From positions 62,001 to 126,000 of the forward strand of contig NZ_WVHT01000008.1 in the NCBI RefSeq assembly GCF_009834875.1: a stretch of DNA of 64,000 nt, read 5' to 3'. This DNA is from Hufsiella arboris. GTDB taxonomy: Bacteria; Bacteroidota; Bacteroidia; Sphingobacteriales; Sphingobacteriaceae. The stretch's first letter is position 1, and every line of letters begins with the position of its first letter. The notes beneath the pieces were generated by a model that had not been told where the DNA came from, did not search any database, and saw nothing but the letters and a program-made list of their open reading frames with translations. Below, one piece after another: positions 23,859 through 32,800 of this stretch. The position numbers and the translations under genes are program-made.

Positions 23859-24776
23859 CTACCCCATCGGTAATTGCTTTGAAAGTCTTCGTTTTTCGAC
23901 CTTTGTTTTAAGGTAAGGATACATGAAAACAGCAGTGAGTATGATCACTGCCCCGAGATAAAATCCTCCGGTCATTTGTTCTCTTTTACCAAAAAAAATG
24001 AAGGCTAAAAGGATGCCATAGACCGGTTCCAGATTGGTTACGAGAGCAACCCTGAAGGCTGACAAATCTCTCATTACTGACACGCCGGCAACATATGCAA
24101 CGGAGGTGCAAAGCACTCCCAAAATCACCAGGTAAAAAAGGTCTGGGCCATGCAAAAAGAAGGCAGTTTTAAGGTCAGTTGTAAACAGCGAAAACAGGCT
24201 TATCCATATGAAAGCTCCGCCTAGTTCGTAGAAGCTGATTACGGTTGCCGGGTGTTTTTTTATGAACTTAGAATTGATGATTGAAAAGAGACTTGCACAC
24301 AATGCACATGATAAACCGCATATAATTCCAAGCGTGTATTTGGACTCAAATTTGAAGATCAAACAGATGCCTGCGACAATCAAAATGCCTGTAAAAATTT
24401 CAAGAGGTGAAATCTTTTGGCGATTAAAAACCGGTTCCAGAATGGCAGTGAAAAGTGTTAAAGACGACAGGCAAACTAATGCTACGGATACGGTAGAGAC
24501 TTTGATCGCCTCGAAAAAAAGAATCCAGTGCAAACCTACGATTCCGCCGGTAAGGAGAAGTTTGAACAACGTATTTCGATCAAGCTTAAAGTTTGTTTTG
24601 GTTGCCTTGAAATAAGCCCACAGTGCGACAAAGGCGATTAGTACGCGATACCACACCAGGATCACAGCAGAAACGCTTATCAGTGCACCTAATATGCCCG
24701 TAAAGCCCCAAACGAAAACGGTAGCGTGAAGAATCAAAAGATTCCTTTTGATAGAATGAGAAGGATGTAAAGACAT
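23859..24776 (-). CDS. EamA/DMT-superfamily transporter
   Basis: This 305-residue membrane protein has about ten helices arranged as two EamA repeats (first repeat about 10-140, second about 150-290). Markers are HATVFVWGFTGILGALI in helix 1 and NLEPVYGILLAFIFFGKRE near the end of the second repeat. The family includes amino acid, nucleotide-sugar and drug exporters; the substrate cannot be deduced. It is the last gene of the tgt-lptFG-EamA operon, 4 nt after the permease. A second EamA transporter occurs at 40974-41915, with different neighbours. Confidence 0.9.
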   Translation of the reverse strand: MSLHPSHSIKRNLLILHATVFVWGFTGILGALISVSAVILVWYRVLIAFVALWAYFKATKTNFKLDRNTLFKLLLTGGIVGLHWILFFEAIKVSTVSVALVCLSSLTLFTAILEPVFNRQKISPLEIFTGILIVAGICLIFKFESKYTLGIICGLSCALCASLFSIINSKFIKKHPATVISFYELGGAFIWISLFSLFTTDLKTAFFLHGPDLFYLVILGVLCTSVAYVAGVSVMRDLSAFRVALVTNLEPVYGILLAFIFFGKREQMTGGFYLGAVIILTAVFMYPYLKTKVEKRRLSKQLPMG

Positions 24777-24780
24777 GACG

Positions 24781-25866
24781 TTATTTGGGCGCTTTAATCA
24801 CAAGATATATCCCGATAGCGCCAAATATGACGTTCGGAATAAAAACTGCGACTATAGGCGGCAAACCGCCCTTTAAAGCGAACATGGTAGAAAACTGAAT
24901 GAATAAGATATAGGCGAAGCTTAAAAATATACCGATGCCTAGGGGTAAGCCAATGCCACCGCGTACTTTACGTGATGATAGGGATACGCCCATCAACGTT
25001 AAAACGAATGCCGACAAAGGATACACAAAGCGCTTGTACTTCTCCAGGAGAAGGTTTACCATTAATCCGGTTCCACGGATTTTTTCCTTTTCAATCCGGT
25101 CGCCTAATTCACGCATATTCATCGCTGAATAAATGTTATCATGAATTTCGAAGTCCTTAGGGCGCATATCCAGAACGGTGTCCTTTTCCGCGCCGATTAA
25201 CATGTTCTCTTTTAAGCCGTTAACCGTTCGTATCGAGTAGTTCTTTAATTTCCAAATGTGTTTTACAGAATCCCAGGCGATTTGGTCGGACATGATTTTC
25301 GACAGAAGTACGTCGCCATCGAACTTCTCGAGCGAAAACTTATAGCCGACCTTTTGATTGTTGTCAAAGTTCTCGATGTATACATAGCTGTTTTTATCCA
25401 GCTGCATGTGCGTTTTTAGTTTGGTGTTTTCAGACTTTGGGTTTACATAGATGTTCTCAAAATCATTTTTCAGGCGGTTTGTATTCGGAATGATAAAAAG
25501 GTTAAACACCAGGGTAATTATAAAAATTATAGAGGAGGAAATAAAGTAGGGGTAAAGGAACCTGGTGAAACTTGCACCACTGCTTAAAATAGGCACTATC
25601 TCCGTTTGATTAGCCATTTTAGCAGTAAAGAATATAACCGCTATGAAGTTGATCAAAGGCGAAAGAAAGTTTAGATAGAAAGGAATGAAGCCGGCGTAAT
25701 ACTCGAAAATAATCTTCGAAAGAGGAGCCTGGTGCTTTAAAAAATCATCGAGTTTTTCGGAGATATCAAAAATGATCATCACTACTGTGAATATCATCAT
25801 GGTAAATAAAAACGTGCCCAGATATTTTTTAATGATATACCAATCAATGAGTTTTATTCCCAGCAT
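24781..25866 (-). CDS. LptF/LptG-family LPS export permease
   Basis: This 361-residue protein has the YjgP/YjgQ layout: an N-terminal cytoplasmic-membrane segment (KLIDWYIIKKYLGTFLFTMM), three helices, a periplasmic beta-jellyroll domain (about residues 130-255), and three C-terminal helices starting at KYKRFVYPLSAFVLTLMGVS. LptF and LptG form the membrane channel of the LptB2FGC machine that extracts LPS. Only one of the pair is here; the second is presumably elsewhere. It is 13 nt downstream of tgt, a frequent Bacteroidota gene order. Confidence 0.92.
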   Translation of the reverse strand: MLGIKLIDWYIIKKYLGTFLFTMMIFTVVMIIFDISEKLDDFLKHQAPLSKIIFEYYAGFIPFYLNFLSPLINFIAVIFFTAKMANQTEIVPILSSGASFTRFLYPYFISSSIIFIITLVFNLFIIPNTNRLKNDFENIYVNPKSENTKLKTHMQLDKNSYVYIENFDNNQKVGYKFSLEKFDGDVLLSKIMSDQIAWDSVKHIWKLKNYSIRTVNGLKENMLIGAEKDTVLDMRPKDFEIHDNIYSAMNMRELGDRIEKEKIRGTGLMVNLLLEKYKRFVYPLSAFVLTLMGVSLSSRKVRGGIGLPLGIGIFLSFAYILFIQFSTMFALKGGLPPIVAVFIPNVIFGAIGIYLVIKAPK

Positions 25867-25879
25867 GCTGATAAATTAT

Positions 25880-27010
25880 TTATAAACGTTGCGATAATTT
25901 AACGACCATTTTATTTTTCCAGTCATAGAAGCTACCCGCAATTATTTGCTGTCTTGCTTCTGTTACAAGCCACAAATAGAAATGAAGATTATGCAAGGTA
26001 GCTATTTGTGCCCCGAGAATCTCTTTGGAGTGTATCAAATGACGAAGATATGCCTTTGAGTATTCTCTGTCGGCAAACAGGTCACTATCTTCCTCTATTG
26101 CCGAAAAATCGTCTTTCCATTTTTCATTTTTAATATTGATGATCCCGTTTTTTGTGAAAAGCATACCGTTTCGCGCATTGCGGGTTGGCATAACGCAGTC
26201 AAACATATCAACACCTAACGCAATGTTTTCGAGGATATTCGCCGGTGTGCCAACACCCATCAGGTAACGAGGTTTATCACCGGGCAGAATGTTGCATACA
26301 ACCTCAGTCATGGCATACATTTCTTCGGCCGGTTCACCAACTGAAAGGCCGCCTATGGCGTTGCCTTCGCGGTTCATCGAAGCGATGAATTCGGCTGATT
26401 TTATCCGCAAATCCTTGTAAACAGAACCTTGGACGATCGGGAACAGGGTCTGCGAATAATCGTATTTCGGATCGGTACTGTCAAACCGTTCACAGCAGCG
26501 TTTAAGCCAGCGGTGAGTCATGTCAACAGATCGCCGTGCATAACCGTACTCGCAAGGATAGGGGGTACATTCGTCAAATGCCATGATGATATCCGCACCG
26601 ATAATTCGTTGAATGTCCATTGCATATTCAGGGGTAAACAAGTGTTTTGATCCGTCGATATGCGAACGAAAGGTCACGCCTTCTTCTTTTATTTTTCGAA
26701 CTTCTGTTAACGAATAAACCTGATATCCGCCGCTGTCGGTAAGTATTGGTTTGTCCCAGCCATTAAACTTGTGCAGTCCGCCGGCTTTTTCCAGAACATC
26801 CAGGCCGGGCCTGAGGTATAAATGGTAAGTGTTACCTAATATGATCTGCGCTTCGATATCATTTTTAAGTTCCCGCTGATGTACAGCCTTAACAGATCCG
26901 GCAGTACCAACCGGCATAAAAATCGGAGTTTGTATGGTTCCGTGATCCGTGACAATTTCGCCCGCTCTGGCTTTTGAAAATTTATCTGAAGCTTCTAATT
27001 TAAATTTCAT
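25880..27010 (-). CDS. tgt: tRNA-guanine(34) transglycosylase, lacking the zinc cysteines
   Basis: Tgt exchanges guanine 34 of GUN-anticodon tRNAs for preQ1, the key step of queuosine synthesis. The 376-residue sequence has LTDSGGYQVYS with the general acid Asp92, QGSVYKDLR, GGLSVGE, and the nucleophile in VDMFDCVMPTRNARNG (Asp271). The usual C-terminal zinc site is CxCxxC plus a histidine; here the region just before YSKAYLRHL reads EEDSDLFADRE, with no cysteine, while the His of ATLHNLHFY (His340) is kept. The rest of the protein is full length, so this is a sequence feature rather than a truncation. It starts the tgt-lptFG-EamA operon. Confidence 0.93.
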   Translation of the reverse strand: MKFKLEASDKFSKARAGEIVTDHGTIQTPIFMPVGTAGSVKAVHQRELKNDIEAQIILGNTYHLYLRPGLDVLEKAGGLHKFNGWDKPILTDSGGYQVYSLTEVRKIKEEGVTFRSHIDGSKHLFTPEYAMDIQRIIGADIIMAFDECTPYPCEYGYARRSVDMTHRWLKRCCERFDSTDPKYDYSQTLFPIVQGSVYKDLRIKSAEFIASMNREGNAIGGLSVGEPAEEMYAMTEVVCNILPGDKPRYLMGVGTPANILENIALGVDMFDCVMPTRNARNGMLFTKNGIINIKNEKWKDDFSAIEEDSDLFADREYSKAYLRHLIHSKEILGAQIATLHNLHFYLWLVTEARQQIIAGSFYDWKNKMVVKLSQRL

Positions 27011-27152
27011 TCTTGATAAGCAGCTCTTCGCTGTAAAATAGCCTGCAAAAATAGCAAAATAAGAGGCATTGAATATGTCTTATTTTTTTGATAAATTGAT
27101 GGTACTTTAACTTTAAAATGAGAACTTTGCGCATCTAAAATTTATCACAGAT

Positions 27153-28271
27153 TTGGCGGATTTCTTTTATTTAGTTGTCTTTATTATTTTTCAGATTTGT
27201 TTTTTATTTCAAATCTATTTCATAATAGTTATTCAATCGAAACTTAGGGGCTATAAAAACCGTATAGCAGAACTAAATGCCCAAAGCCCAGTGTCTGTGA
27301 TTATTTGTGCCCGGAATGAACAGAACAACCTTCGAGAAAATCTGCCTTTAATCTTAGAGCAGGATTACACTTCCTTTGAGGTTGTAGTAGTGAATGATTG
27401 TTCATCCGATCAATCTGATCAGGTGCTTAGAGAATTTGGCGAAAAATATCCACACTTAAAAACCGTTACTATTGAAGAGCATGACCGTTTTAAACACGGA
27501 AAGAAGTTTGCTGTTACAATAGGAATCAAAGCTGCAAAAAATGAACTGCTTGTATTTACTGATGCCGACTGCAGGCCGGTATCTGCCAATTGGCTACGGC
27601 AAGTGCAAAATAACTTTAATCCAGAGACTGAAATAGTATTAGGATTTTCTCCATACGAAAGAGCCAAAGGATTTTTAAATCGCCTTGTACGTTACGAAAC
27701 TGTTCTGACTGCATTAAACTATCTGTCATTTGCTTTAGGAGGAAACGCGTATATGGGCGTCGGTCGTAACATGGCATACAGGAAAAGTCTGTTTTTTAAG
27801 GGGAAGGGCTTTGCGTCGCATATGCATATTTTGTCGGGCGATGACGATTTGTTCGTAAACCAAAATGCAACGCCAACAAATACGGCGATAGAACTAAGTC
27901 CTGAATCTTTTGTAATGAGTGACCCCAAAAAAAGTTGGGCTGCTTACTGGAAACAGAAATTACGCCATATCGGTGCTGGTCATGCTTATAAACGCTCGCA
28001 TAAAGTGTTACTGGGTTTACAATCAGCGTCTGCTATTGTATTTTACTTCGCATTATTGGTATTGATACTCTTACATGCGCAGTGGTGGTTCCTGGCTGGC
28101 TTATTCACTTTCAGGTTGGGATTACAGTATTTTATCTACGCCCCATCATTTCAGAAACTAAAAAACAAGGATCTGTTATGGTGGCTTCCGCTGCTCGACG
28201 GACTTTATTATTTCTTTATTTTTCTAATTAGCATCACAACCTTATTCAGGCCGAAAACTTCATGGAAATAA
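27153..28271 (+). CDS. Membrane-anchored family 2 glycosyltransferase
   Basis: This 372-residue GT-A glycosyltransferase has an N-terminal membrane helix (about 5-27), the nucleotide-binding VIICARNEQNN and VVVNDCSSDQS, the DxD-like FTDADCRP (about residues 128-136), an acceptor-side SGDDDLFVNQ, and two or three C-terminal helices from about residue 290 that anchor the enzyme. The start is TTG, since no ATG is available in frame before the catalytic domain. It is the first gene of a tight run with an ECF sigma factor, rsmG and dprA, overlapping the sigma factor by 10 nt. Sugar and acceptor are unknown; processive polysaccharide synthases share this layout. Confidence 0.88.
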   Translation: MADFFYLVVFIIFQICFLFQIYFIIVIQSKLRGYKNRIAELNAQSPVSVIICARNEQNNLRENLPLILEQDYTSFEVVVVNDCSSDQSDQVLREFGEKYPHLKTVTIEEHDRFKHGKKFAVTIGIKAAKNELLVFTDADCRPVSANWLRQVQNNFNPETEIVLGFSPYERAKGFLNRLVRYETVLTALNYLSFALGGNAYMGVGRNMAYRKSLFFKGKGFASHMHILSGDDDLFVNQNATPTNTAIELSPESFVMSDPKKSWAAYWKQKLRHIGAGHAYKRSHKVLLGLQSASAIVFYFALLVLILLHAQWWFLAGLFTFRLGLQYFIYAPSFQKLKNKDLLWWLPLLDGLYYFFIFLISITTLFRPKTSWK

Positions 28272-28876
28272 ATCCGAATTTCTCAAACAATGCGAAAAAC
28301 GACTTTAATTTAGTTACTAAAGCTAAACAAGGTGATCAACGGTCGTATGCCGAACTTATGCAACGTTACAAGGACTCGATTTACTTCATGGCTTTGAAAA
28401 TGGTGAATAATAAGGATGACGCGATGGATCTCACTGTCGAAACCTTCGGCAAAGCATTTGAAAACCTGGATCGTTACAAACCCGAATTTGCTTTTAGCAC
28501 CTGGCTTTTCCGTATCGCCACCAATAATTGTATTGATTTTATTCGAAAAAAGAAATTGAATGTCGTTTCAATGCATGCTATGATGGATGATGATGGCGAC
28601 GATAAACCAATGCAAATCAGGACCGACACCTTAAATCCTGAAGAAAGTTCCATTAAAAAGCAGCAAAGCGAGCAGTTAAAGCTTATTGTTGAAAAATTAC
28701 CGCAGCGATATCGAACATTAATTTTTTTAAGATACTATGATGAGTTATCTTACGAAGAAATTGCACAGCAACTTGATCTGCCACTGGGAACCGTTAAGGC
28801 TCAGTTATTCAGGGCAAGAGATTTGTTGTCGAATATTTTAAATCGTAAAAAGAAGAATTCGGGTAGTGACTTCTGA
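28262..28876 (+). CDS. RNA polymerase ECF-type sigma factor
   Basis: This 204-residue sigma factor has region 2 (DLVTKAKQGDQRSYAELMQRY to about residue 90, with FSTWLFRIATNNCIDFIRKK) and region 4 (LPQRYRTLIFLRYYDELSYEEIAQQLDLPLGTVKAQLFRARDLL, about 140-195). The linker is acidic (MMDDDGDDK). The fit is to housekeeping-like ECF factors of Bacteroidota that have no adjacent anti-sigma gene; none is found here either. It overlaps the glycosyltransferase by 10 nt and rsmG by 11 nt, so it is expressed as part of this run. Its regulon cannot be inferred. Confidence 0.92.
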   Translation: MEINPNFSNNAKNDFNLVTKAKQGDQRSYAELMQRYKDSIYFMALKMVNNKDDAMDLTVETFGKAFENLDRYKPEFAFSTWLFRIATNNCIDFIRKKKLNVVSMHAMMDDDGDDKPMQIRTDTLNPEESSIKKQQSEQLKLIVEKLPQRYRTLIFLRYYDELSYEEIAQQLDLPLGTVKAQLFRARDLLSNILNRKKKNSGSDF

Positions 28877-29498
28877 ACTAATAGCCTCTTATTTTAATCA
28901 TTTAAGCGAAAAACAAAAAGAGCAATTTGCTCAGCTGGACGAATTATATCGCCATTGGAATTCGCAAATCAACGTTATTTCCCGCAAAGATATCGATAGC
29001 TTATACCTGCATCATATTCTTCATTCGTTAAGTATTGCAAAAGTAATATCCTTTCTACCGGGTGAAAAGGTATTGGATGTAGGTACCGGCGGCGGTTTTC
29101 CAGGTATTCCACTGGCAATTTTATTCCCAGAAACGAAATTCTACCTGGTTGATTCAATCGGAAAGAAAATAAAAGTTGTACAAGGCGTCTCTGAAGCCAT
29201 TGGCCTGAAAAATCTCCAGGCAAGCCATGCACGCGCTGAGCAGATTGACGATAAGTTTGATTTTATTGTGTCACGCGCAGTTACTCAGCTAAAGGAGTTC
29301 TACCCCTGGGTTAAAGGAAAATTTACCAAATCGGCGAGTAATACATATCCAAGCGGAGTTTTTTACCTGAAAGGCGGCGATTTGAAGCAGGAGTTTGCTG
29401 AATCTAAACTTCGTAATATCAAACAGATTCCTTTAAGTGATTATTTTAAGGAAGAATTTTTTGACACCAAGTATGTGATCTATTTTCCAGCACAATAG
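28866..29498 (+). CDS. rsmG: 16S rRNA (guanine(527)-N7)-methyltransferase
   Basis: RsmG methylates G527 in the 530 loop of 16S rRNA with SAM. The 210-residue sequence has LYHHILHSLSIAKV ahead of the SAM motif KVLDVGTGGGFPGIPLAI (about residues 59-76) and the KIKVVQGVSEAIGLKN segment typical of GidB/RsmG. The start is GTG at 28866, overlapping the sigma-factor stop. In many bacteria loss of rsmG gives low-level streptomycin resistance. It is followed after 5 nt by dprA. Confidence 0.94.
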   Translation: MTSELIASYFNHLSEKQKEQFAQLDELYRHWNSQINVISRKDIDSLYLHHILHSLSIAKVISFLPGEKVLDVGTGGGFPGIPLAILFPETKFYLVDSIGKKIKVVQGVSEAIGLKNLQASHARAEQIDDKFDFIVSRAVTQLKEFYPWVKGKFTKSASNTYPSGVFYLKGGDLKQEFAESKLRNIKQIPLSDYFKEEFFDTKYVIYFPAQ

Positions 29499-29503
29499 AT
29501 TGT

Positions 29504-30598
29504 ATGTCGCTTCTCCACCAGATTGCACTCACCAAGGTTTACGGAATTGGCTCTAAAACAGCGCAACAGTTGCTGGCATATTTTGGCTCTGCCGAAAATA
29601 TTTTTAATGCCAAGGCATCTGAACTCATAGCAATTAACGGTATTGGTAAAATAACCGTCGAAAATATTCAGAAAAGTGAGGCATTACATCAGGCAGAATC
29701 TGAGTTAAAGTTTATAGAGAAGTACCAGATAACGACGTTGTTTTATACCGAAAGCAATTTTCCGCAAAGGCTGAAGAATTGCTATGATTCGCCTATTTTA
29801 CTTTATTTTAAAGGAAACGCCGACCTCAATGCCACTAAAGTGATCAGTATTGTCGGAACACGTAATGCTACAACTTATGGCCGGGATATTTGTGATTCTC
29901 TTATTGAACAATTGCAAAAACATAACGTGATTATCGTAAGTGGTTTGGCACACGGGATTGATAGCTTTGCTCACAGAGCTTCATTGCGCAATAACATACC
30001 AACTGTTGGCGTGTTGGGTCACGGCCTGGACCGGATTTACCCGGCTGTTAACAGAAATATGGCAGAGAAAATGCTGCATTGCGGTGGCTTGCTCAGCGAG
30101 TATTGTTCGGGTACAAATCCCGACAGGGAAAATTTTCCCAAAAGAAACAGGATAATTGCCGGGCTCTCTGACGCGACTATTGTTGTTGAGGCAAGTTTGA
30201 AAGGCGGTGCTTTAATTTCCGCTGAAATAGCAAACTCGTACAATCGTGATGTTTTCGCTTTTCCGGGAAACATAGATAACGAATTTTCGGCTGGATGCAA
30301 TTACCTGATTAAAACGAATCGGGCTAACCTGATCTCTGGAATTAAGGATCTCGAATATCTGTTGGGATGGAATGAGGCGGAAACAACTGTCGCACCGAAA
30401 CAATTATCTTTGCCAATTGGACTTTCCAAGGATGAGAAACTGATTGCCGAAACTATTTACCAGCACGGTTCCATTGCAATTGATAAACTGCTTATCGCAA
30501 CGAATATGCCGCAAAGTAAGCTGGCAATGCTAATTTTGGGATTGGAAATGCAAGGGCTGATTGTTTCCTTGCCCGGTAAAATGTATAAACTATCCTAA
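29504..30598 (+). CDS. dprA: DNA-processing protein DprA
   Basis: DprA loads RecA on incoming single-stranded DNA during natural transformation. The 364-residue protein has an N-terminal helix-hairpin-helix segment (YGIGSKTAQQLLAYFGS, with further INGIGKITVENI), the Rossmann-fold core with SIVGTRNATTYGRDICDSL (about 113-131) and SGLAHGIDSFAHRASL, the Arg-rich FPKRNRIIAGLSDATIVVEA, and a C-terminal winged-helix domain from about residue 300. It is full length. No com genes are nearby; DprA is almost universal, so competence is not implied. It ends in a 4-nt overlap with the convergent SixA-like gene. Confidence 0.96.
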   Translation: MSLLHQIALTKVYGIGSKTAQQLLAYFGSAENIFNAKASELIAINGIGKITVENIQKSEALHQAESELKFIEKYQITTLFYTESNFPQRLKNCYDSPILLYFKGNADLNATKVISIVGTRNATTYGRDICDSLIEQLQKHNVIIVSGLAHGIDSFAHRASLRNNIPTVGVLGHGLDRIYPAVNRNMAEKMLHCGGLLSEYCSGTNPDRENFPKRNRIIAGLSDATIVVEASLKGGALISAEIANSYNRDVFAFPGNIDNEFSAGCNYLIKTNRANLISGIKDLEYLLGWNEAETTVAPKQLSLPIGLSKDEKLIAETIYQHGSIAIDKLLIATNMPQSKLAMLILGLEMQGLIVSLPGKMYKLS

Positions 30599-31092
30599 AT
30601 ATTAGGATTTTTAGGGTAATCAAATAATACTAATTGGCCGGTTGAGCCGCTGATATATTTCCAGCTGTCGAAATCAAATTCGAGTAAAACTACCCCGCAT
30701 GTCGGAATATTATAAACGCCCTGGTCAGACAAATGAGCAACAAGGTTTGTCAATCCAGGATTGTGGCCAAACAATGCTACGAAATCGAACCGACCGTCAA
30801 GATTATTGATCACGTTTAGCAAAATGGTGAACGATGCTTCGTAAATGCTTGTTTGCTGTTGGATGTCCGACTCGGGAACACCCCATATTTTTGCAAACGA
30901 CTGCGCCGTACTAATCGCGCGCAGCGCAGGGCTGCTTACCAGTTGCTGAGGAATAATATTCTTTTTAAACAATCGTTCCGCCATTTCAGGCGCGTTAACA
31001 CTGCCTCTTTTGTTAAGCGGTTTGTCAAAATCCTTTAAATCCGGGTTGTCCCAATCTGACTTAGCATGGCGAACAAGCAGCAGTTGTTTCAT
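30595..31092 (-). CDS. SixA-like histidine phosphatase
   Basis: This 165-residue histidine-phosphatase fold protein has the catalytic LLVRHAKSDWDNP (His9) and FGHNPGLTNLV carrying the second histidine (about residue 109). SixA dephosphorylates phospho-His on Hpt domains and on the nitrogen PTS protein; general phosphoglycerate-mutase-like activities are also possible. An orphan Hpt-domain protein is encoded some 6 kb away (36882-37262), but no link is shown. The stop codon overlaps that of dprA by 4 nt. Confidence 0.88.
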   Translation of the reverse strand: MKQLLLVRHAKSDWDNPDLKDFDKPLNKRGSVNAPEMAERLFKKNIIPQQLVSSPALRAISTAQSFAKIWGVPESDIQQQTSIYEASFTILLNVINNLDGRFDFVALFGHNPGLTNLVAHLSDQGVYNIPTCGVVLLEFDFDSWKYISGSTGQLVLFDYPKNPNI

Positions 31093-31136
31093 TATGCTAA
31101 ATTAAAAAAAGGCTTGGAATGGGTCTTTATCAAGTG

Positions 31137-31775
31137 CTATTTTGTTTGGAATATAAAATAGCCCAGCGAAACGGAAACCACGCGGTTTTTCTGTATTAAT
31201 TCGGAGGAGGTGTTTATGTTAGACAATCCCAAGCCGTAATTACAGCTTAAGAAGAAACCTTTTGGCAATTCGTAACCTGCGAGGAAATTTAAGCCCAGAT
31301 CGGTCGAATTAAGATATTTATCCTTACCAAACAGTATTTTTTCTTCAGAAGAGCTGCCATCAGAAAATGTTATTTTAGCTTTGCCGCCTAAACCAAAACC
31401 GATATAAGGTCCGGCGCCGAGCAAAATCTTTCCGATCCCGGCAGGAAATTTGGCAACCACGTTTAAGGGTATCTCCAGATACAATGGCGACAGCGTTTGA
31501 TAAACGGAGGACACATTGCCAATGGCGCTTAATTTATATCCTTTCTCTGACAGAGTTAGCCCGGGTTGAAAATAAAATTGTTTTGACATTTCAATTTCTG
31601 AGACGACACCCGCGTGCCAGGCAGTTCTTGAACTAATGTTGAACGGTAAATCTGCTAAGCTTGAACGTAAACTCGGGCTTGAAAAATTAACGCCTGCCTT
31701 TGCTCCAAATTTTATCTGCGCACTTGCGGCGGACACGAACAACGTTAATAAAACAGCATACAAATATTTTTTCAT
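31137..31775 (-). CDS. Outer-membrane beta-barrel protein (PorT-like)
   Basis: This 212-residue protein has a classic signal peptide (about residues 1-19, ending AASA-Q) and then alternating beta strands of an eight-stranded barrel, with FGAKAGVNFSSPS, FYFQPGLTLSEKGYKLS, LGAGPYIGFGLGGKAKI and a final aromatic residue near the C-terminus (SVSLGYFIFQTK). This matches the outer-membrane beta-barrel (OMP_b-brl_2/PorT-like) family common in Bacteroidota. Function is unknown; members include the T9SS component PorT, but the general family is too broad to assign that role. It is flanked by short gaps and may be monocistronic. Confidence 0.85.
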   Translation of the reverse strand: MKKYLYAVLLTLFVSAASAQIKFGAKAGVNFSSPSLRSSLADLPFNISSRTAWHAGVVSEIEMSKQFYFQPGLTLSEKGYKLSAIGNVSSVYQTLSPLYLEIPLNVVAKFPAGIGKILLGAGPYIGFGLGGKAKITFSDGSSSEEKILFGKDKYLNSTDLGLNFLAGYELPKGFFLSCNYGLGLSNINTSSELIQKNRVVSVSLGYFIFQTK

Positions 31776-31819
31776 GTGATAATTATAGGCCTCCGAAGAT
31801 AAACAATCTCTGAAGAAAT

Positions 31820-32800
31820 TTAAATGCCTGTTGATGAATCGGCAAGTTGAGCCATGTTTATCTCATTCATGCATTTAAAGTGCCCGAGCGGGCATTTTTT
31901 ATAACCAATTTTAGAGCAGGGCCGGCATGATAAGCCTTTAACTTCCAAAATTTTAGAGGACAATACTTTATAAGGATACATGCCGAATTCAGGAACTGTA
32001 TTTCCCCAAACGGATGTAATTGGCTTGTCAAACGCTGCTGCAATATGCATAAGCCCTGTGTCGTGTGTAATAATGTGTCCTGCCATTTTAACAAGGAATG
32101 CCGACTCGTCTAAGCTAAATTTACCACAGGCATTGTAAACGTGAGCGCCGGACGCCGCGGCAATTTCCTGACCTCTCAGTTCATCATCTTTTCCGCCCAT
32201 GAGTATTACTGGACTGGAAATATTGTTACAAAGCTCAATTAGTTTGTGAACCGGCAGCCGTTTGGTAGCATGTTGTGCGCCAATAACAACTCCAATATAT
32301 TTTTGATGCGTGACCGGCAAGAGAGTCTCCAGCTGATATTGCTTCAACAGGAAATAATCTAAACCTTTACCATCGTTTTTGACTCCAAGAAATGATGCCG
32401 TTTCGAGATACCTGTCCACAATATGTACCGACGGGAGCAAATTGATTTTAAATTTTACGTAAAGCCACTTCTGGACATTCAGCTTGTTGAATGAATAGGC
32501 TTTGGCTTTGAGCTGTAGCTTAATTAACCTTGTCCGTAGATTATTATGGAGATCAATAACGTAATCGAAGTTTTCAAGTTTTAACTGGCGGATCGTTTCC
32601 TTTAGATCGGGTTGCAGAACATGTAAACGGTCGATATAGGGGTTGGCTGTTAAAACACTTTCAAACGACGCCTTGGTAAGATAATGAATTTCAACTTCTG
32701 GCCTTTGCTCCTTTATGCAGCGTATAACCGGCGTTGTAAGCACAATATCACCGATCGAACTGAAGCGGATGATCAGCAGTTTAATTTTTTTATTCTTCAA
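31820..32800 (-). CDS. Family 9 glycosyltransferase (heptosyltransferase-like)
   Basis: This 326-residue GT-B enzyme has KIKLLIIRFSSIGDIVLTTP at the N-terminus and a nucleotide-sugar domain with IITHDTGLMHIAAAFDKPI (about residues 236-254) and VWGNTVPEFGMYP. GT9 members add heptose or related sugars to the LPS inner core. The late cysteines (LSCRPCSKIGYKKCPLGHFKC) form a Cys-rich segment often seen in Bacteroidota members. It overlaps the PolX gene by 4 nt and probably shares its transcript. Which sugar and acceptor are used is unknown. Confidence 0.9.
   Translation of the reverse strand: MKNKKIKLLIIRFSSIGDIVLTTPVIRCIKEQRPEVEIHYLTKASFESVLTANPYIDRLHVLQPDLKETIRQLKLENFDYVIDLHNNLRTRLIKLQLKAKAYSFNKLNVQKWLYVKFKINLLPSVHIVDRYLETASFLGVKNDGKGLDYFLLKQYQLETLLPVTHQKYIGVVIGAQHATKRLPVHKLIELCNNISSPVILMGGKDDELRGQEIAAASGAHVYNACGKFSLDESAFLVKMAGHIITHDTGLMHIAAAFDKPITSVWGNTVPEFGMYPYKVLSSKILEVKGLSCRPCSKIGYKKCPLGHFKCMNEINMAQLADSSTGI

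Noticed and set aside
27153-30598. Glycosyltransferase-sigma-rsmG-dprA as a specialised competence or stress system
   Set aside because: Each gene is a common core gene; tight overlaps are typical of compact Bacteroidota operons and do not show joint function.
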